Shown here piece after piece: positions 62,508 through 64,000 of a stretch of DNA of 64,000 nt. Origin of the DNA: Peterkaempfera bronchialis (GTDB taxonomy: Bacteria; Actinomycetota; Actinomycetes; Streptomycetales; Streptomycetaceae); the NCBI RefSeq assembly GCF_003258605.2, contig NZ_CP031264.1:2976001-3040000 (forward strand), written 5' to 3'. Under the pieces are notes generated by a model that was given only the letters and a program-made list of their open reading frames with translations, did no database searches and was not told the DNA's origin. The stretch's first letter is position 1. Each line of letters begins with the position of its first letter. The position numbers were made by a program, and so were the translations under genes.

Positions 62508-62708
62508 CTACTTCTCGTCCCACCAGCGGTCGTCCGGGCCGCGCCGGTTGGCGACGATGGCGGCGCACGGCGGGATCACCATCGCCACCACGCACATGGC
62601 GATGGCGGCCGGGACCGACCAGATGCGCACCACCGCCCAGGCCAGCACGAAGAGGCCCACGCAGGTGCCCATCAGGGCGAAGTAGAGATGCCGTCGTCGC
62701 GCCTGCAT
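62508..62708 (-). CDS. DUF3099 membrane protein
   Basis: 66 residues with two membrane helices (about 8-27 and 32-52), ending in the conserved family tail RRGPDDRWWDEK. The function is unknown. TACCGT ends 6 nt before the ATG on the minus strand, suggesting a leaderless message. Confidence 0.85.
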   Translation of the reverse strand: MQARRRHLYFALMGTCVGLFVLAWAVVRIWSVPAAIAMCVVAMVIPPCAAIVANRRGPDDRWWDEK

Positions 62709-62714
62709 AGCTCA

Positions 62715-62720
62715 ACGGTA
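62715..62720 (-). promoter_or_regulatory. Leaderless -10 box (TACCGT) of the DUF3099 gene
   Basis: On the minus strand TACCGT ends 6 nt before the ATG at 62708. Confidence 0.45.
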
Positions 62721-62739
62721 CGGCGGAGGCGGGCATGCC

Positions 62740-62775
62740 GGAGCCCGGCCGCGGATCACTCGGCGGCCGGGCTCC
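62740..62775 (-). terminator. Terminator after the DUF1416 gene
   Basis: Perfect 13-bp arms (GGAGCCCGGCCGC and complement) with a 10-nt loop, 18 bp after the stop of the DUF1416 gene. Confidence 0.85.
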
Positions 62776-62793
62776 CGTCGTCCGTCGTACCGG

Positions 62794-63084
62794 TCAGACG
62801 GCGATGGCGACCTCGGTGAAGGCGCCCTGCTGGGCGACGACCTTGCGGTCCACGGTCGCGCCCGGGATCAGGGCGCGCAGGGTCCAGGTGCCGGGGGCCG
62901 CGAAGAAGCGGAACTGCCCGGTCGCCGAGGTCGGGACCTCGGCGGTGAACTCGCCGCCCTCGTCGAGCAGGCGCACATAGCCGTTGACCGGCTCGCCGTC
63001 GCGGGTCACCGACCCCTGGATGATGGTCTCGCTCGCCACGTCAACTCCTGCCAGGTCGGGGCCGCCGGCCTTCGCACCGCACAT
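62794..63084 (-). CDS. DUF1416 protein (carboxypeptidase-regulatory-like fold)
   Basis: 96 residues beginning MCGAKAGGPDL, where MCGA is a conserved start. A single beta-sandwich segment contains TIIQGSVTRDGEPVNGYVRL and PTSATGQFRFFAAPG. Actinobacterial DUF1416 genes almost always follow the sulfurtransferase gene, as here with a 40-bp gap and AAGGAG upstream. Function is unknown; a link to sulfur transfer is inferred from this constant pairing. Confidence 0.88.
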   Translation of the reverse strand: MCGAKAGGPDLAGVDVASETIIQGSVTRDGEPVNGYVRLLDEGGEFTAEVPTSATGQFRFFAAPGTWTLRALIPGATVDRKVVAQQGAFTEVAIAV

Positions 63085-63124
63085 GCGCTGGTTCTCCTTG
63101 TGGTGGGATGGTCGGGGTGGGGGG

Positions 63125-63964
63125 TTACTTGCCGGAGCCGAGCTCGATCGGCACGCCGACCAGGCTGCCGTACTCGGTCCAGGAGCCGTCGTAGTTCTTG
63201 ACGTTCGGCTGGTCCAGCAGCTCGTGCAGCACAAACCAGGTGAGCGAGGAGCGCTCGCCGATCCGGCACAGCGCGATGGTGTCCTTGGCCAGGTCGACGC
63301 CCTCGTCCTCGTAGAGGGCCTTGAGGTCGGCGTCCGACTTGAAGGTGCCGTCGTCGTTGGCGTTCTTCGACCACGGGATGTTGCGCGAGGTCGGGATGTG
63401 GCCCGGGCGCTGCGACTGCTCCTGCGGGAGGTGGGCCGGGGCGAGCAGCTTGCCGGAGAACTCGTCGGGCGAGCGGACGTCGACCAGGTTCAGGGTGCCG
63501 ATCGCGGCGACGACCTCGTCGCGGAAGGCGCGGATCGAGGTGTCCTGGGCCTTGGCCTTGTACTCGGTGGCGGCGCGCTGGGGCACCTCGGCGACCAGGT
63601 CGCGGGAGTCGAGCTCCCACTTCTTGCGGCCACCGTCGAGGAGCTTCACGGACTCGTGGCCGTAGAGCTTGAAGTACCAGTAGGCGTAGGCCGCGAACCA
63701 GTTGTTGTTGCCGCCGTAGAGGACGACGAGGTCGTCGTTGGCGATGCCCTTCTCGGACAGCAGCTTCTCGAAGCCGGCCTGGTCCACGAAGTCACGGCGC
63801 ACCGGGTCCTGGAGGTCGGTCTTCCAGTCGATCCGGACCGCGTTGCGGATGTGGTTCTTGTCGTACGCAGAGGTGTCCTCGTCGACCTCGACGATGACCA
63901 CCTTCGGGTCGTCCAGGTGGGCCTGGACCCAGTCGGCGTCGACCAGGACGTCGCTGCGGCTCAT
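63125..63964 (-). CDS. Thiosulfate sulfurtransferase (two-domain rhodanese)
   Basis: 279 residues with two rhodanese domains. The inactive N-domain contains VIVEVDEDTSAYDKNHIRNA. The catalytic C-domain has the active-site loop CRIGERSS in TIALCRIGERSSLTW with its persulfide-forming Cys, and WTEYGSLVGVPIE at the C-terminal end. The CRxGxR loop is typical of thiosulfate sulfurtransferases. GGAGGAG lies 9 nt before the ATG. The DUF1416 gene follows on the same strand. Confidence 0.92.
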   Translation of the reverse strand: MSRSDVLVDADWVQAHLDDPKVVIVEVDEDTSAYDKNHIRNAVRIDWKTDLQDPVRRDFVDQAGFEKLLSEKGIANDDLVVLYGGNNNWFAAYAYWYFKLYGHESVKLLDGGRKKWELDSRDLVAEVPQRAATEYKAKAQDTSIRAFRDEVVAAIGTLNLVDVRSPDEFSGKLLAPAHLPQEQSQRPGHIPTSRNIPWSKNANDDGTFKSDADLKALYEDEGVDLAKDTIALCRIGERSSLTWFVLHELLDQPNVKNYDGSWTEYGSLVGVPIELGSGK

Positions 63965-64000
63965 GGTGTGTTCTCCTCCGGGGCAGTTGCGGAAGGTGGG

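Overview
This 64 kb window is high-GC actinobacterial chromosome, almost certainly from the Streptomycetaceae (Streptomyces or a close relative). Supporting signs are the gene content and order typical of that family (msiK beside a tRNA-Thr gene, rlmB, cysS, separate ispF/ispD, carD, phoP/phoR facing phoU, gpmA, mshA, an RsiG anti-sigma factor, nur, a rhodanese), extreme third-position G/C, GTG starts and many GC-rich hairpin terminators. The species cannot be fixed from sequence alone.

Left edge to 6.2 kb: cell-surface and secreted genes (DUF916 membrane protein, purple-acid-type phosphoesterase, HupE/UreJ membrane protein), a BMP-like lipoprotein and a cupin. From 6.2 to 15.1 kb is an accessory zone. 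It holds truncated MarR and VapC genes, a lipoprotein, an anti-sigma-type ATPase with a coupled small protein, a TPR regulator and a sugar epimerase-like gene. It then has a block of poorly described zinc-ribbon proteins (11.4-14.5 kb) ending in gene scraps against the 3' end of tRNA-Thr(TGT). That layout suggests a decayed island at a tRNA gene.

15.5 to 38.8 kb is conserved core: the MsiK sugar-import ATPase, a sugar nucleotidyltransferase, DoxX protein, rRNA methyltransferase RlmB, CysS, the isoprenoid genes ispD and ispF, CarD, the phosphate-control set phoP-phoR/phoU with a PHO-box-like repeat, a small cysteine-rich metallothionein-like peptide, gpmA, an MFS exporter, mycothiol glycosyltransferase mshA, a macrodomain hydrolase and a receiver-SpoIIE phosphatase. 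An XRE regulator (38.8 kb) faces a rifampicin monooxygenase gene (rox), which carries a match to the rifamycin-associated element in its upstream region.

41 to 58.6 kb is a looser mix of regulators and enzymes: methyltransferase, hydrolase, GlxA, isochorismatase, acyltransferase, two TetR systems with visible operators, a DinB protein and a Na+/H+ antiporter. It also has an Eis-type acetyltransferase, RsiG with both c-di-GMP motifs, dtd, SIMPL and an XRE/ABM cassette. Gene remnants at 43.3-43.9 kb and 57.4-57.65 kb show past rearrangement. From 58.6 kb to the end the core resumes: DUF2797, the YgfZ folate protein, the nickel regulator nur, nitrobindin, DsrE, DUF3099, DUF1416 and a thiosulfate sulfurtransferase.

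Recurrent regulatory features are -10 boxes of the form TAnnnT placed 6-7 nt before a start codon (at least eleven genes, implying leaderless mRNAs), perfect palindromic operators next to regulator genes, and several short tandem repeats confined to intergenic DNA.
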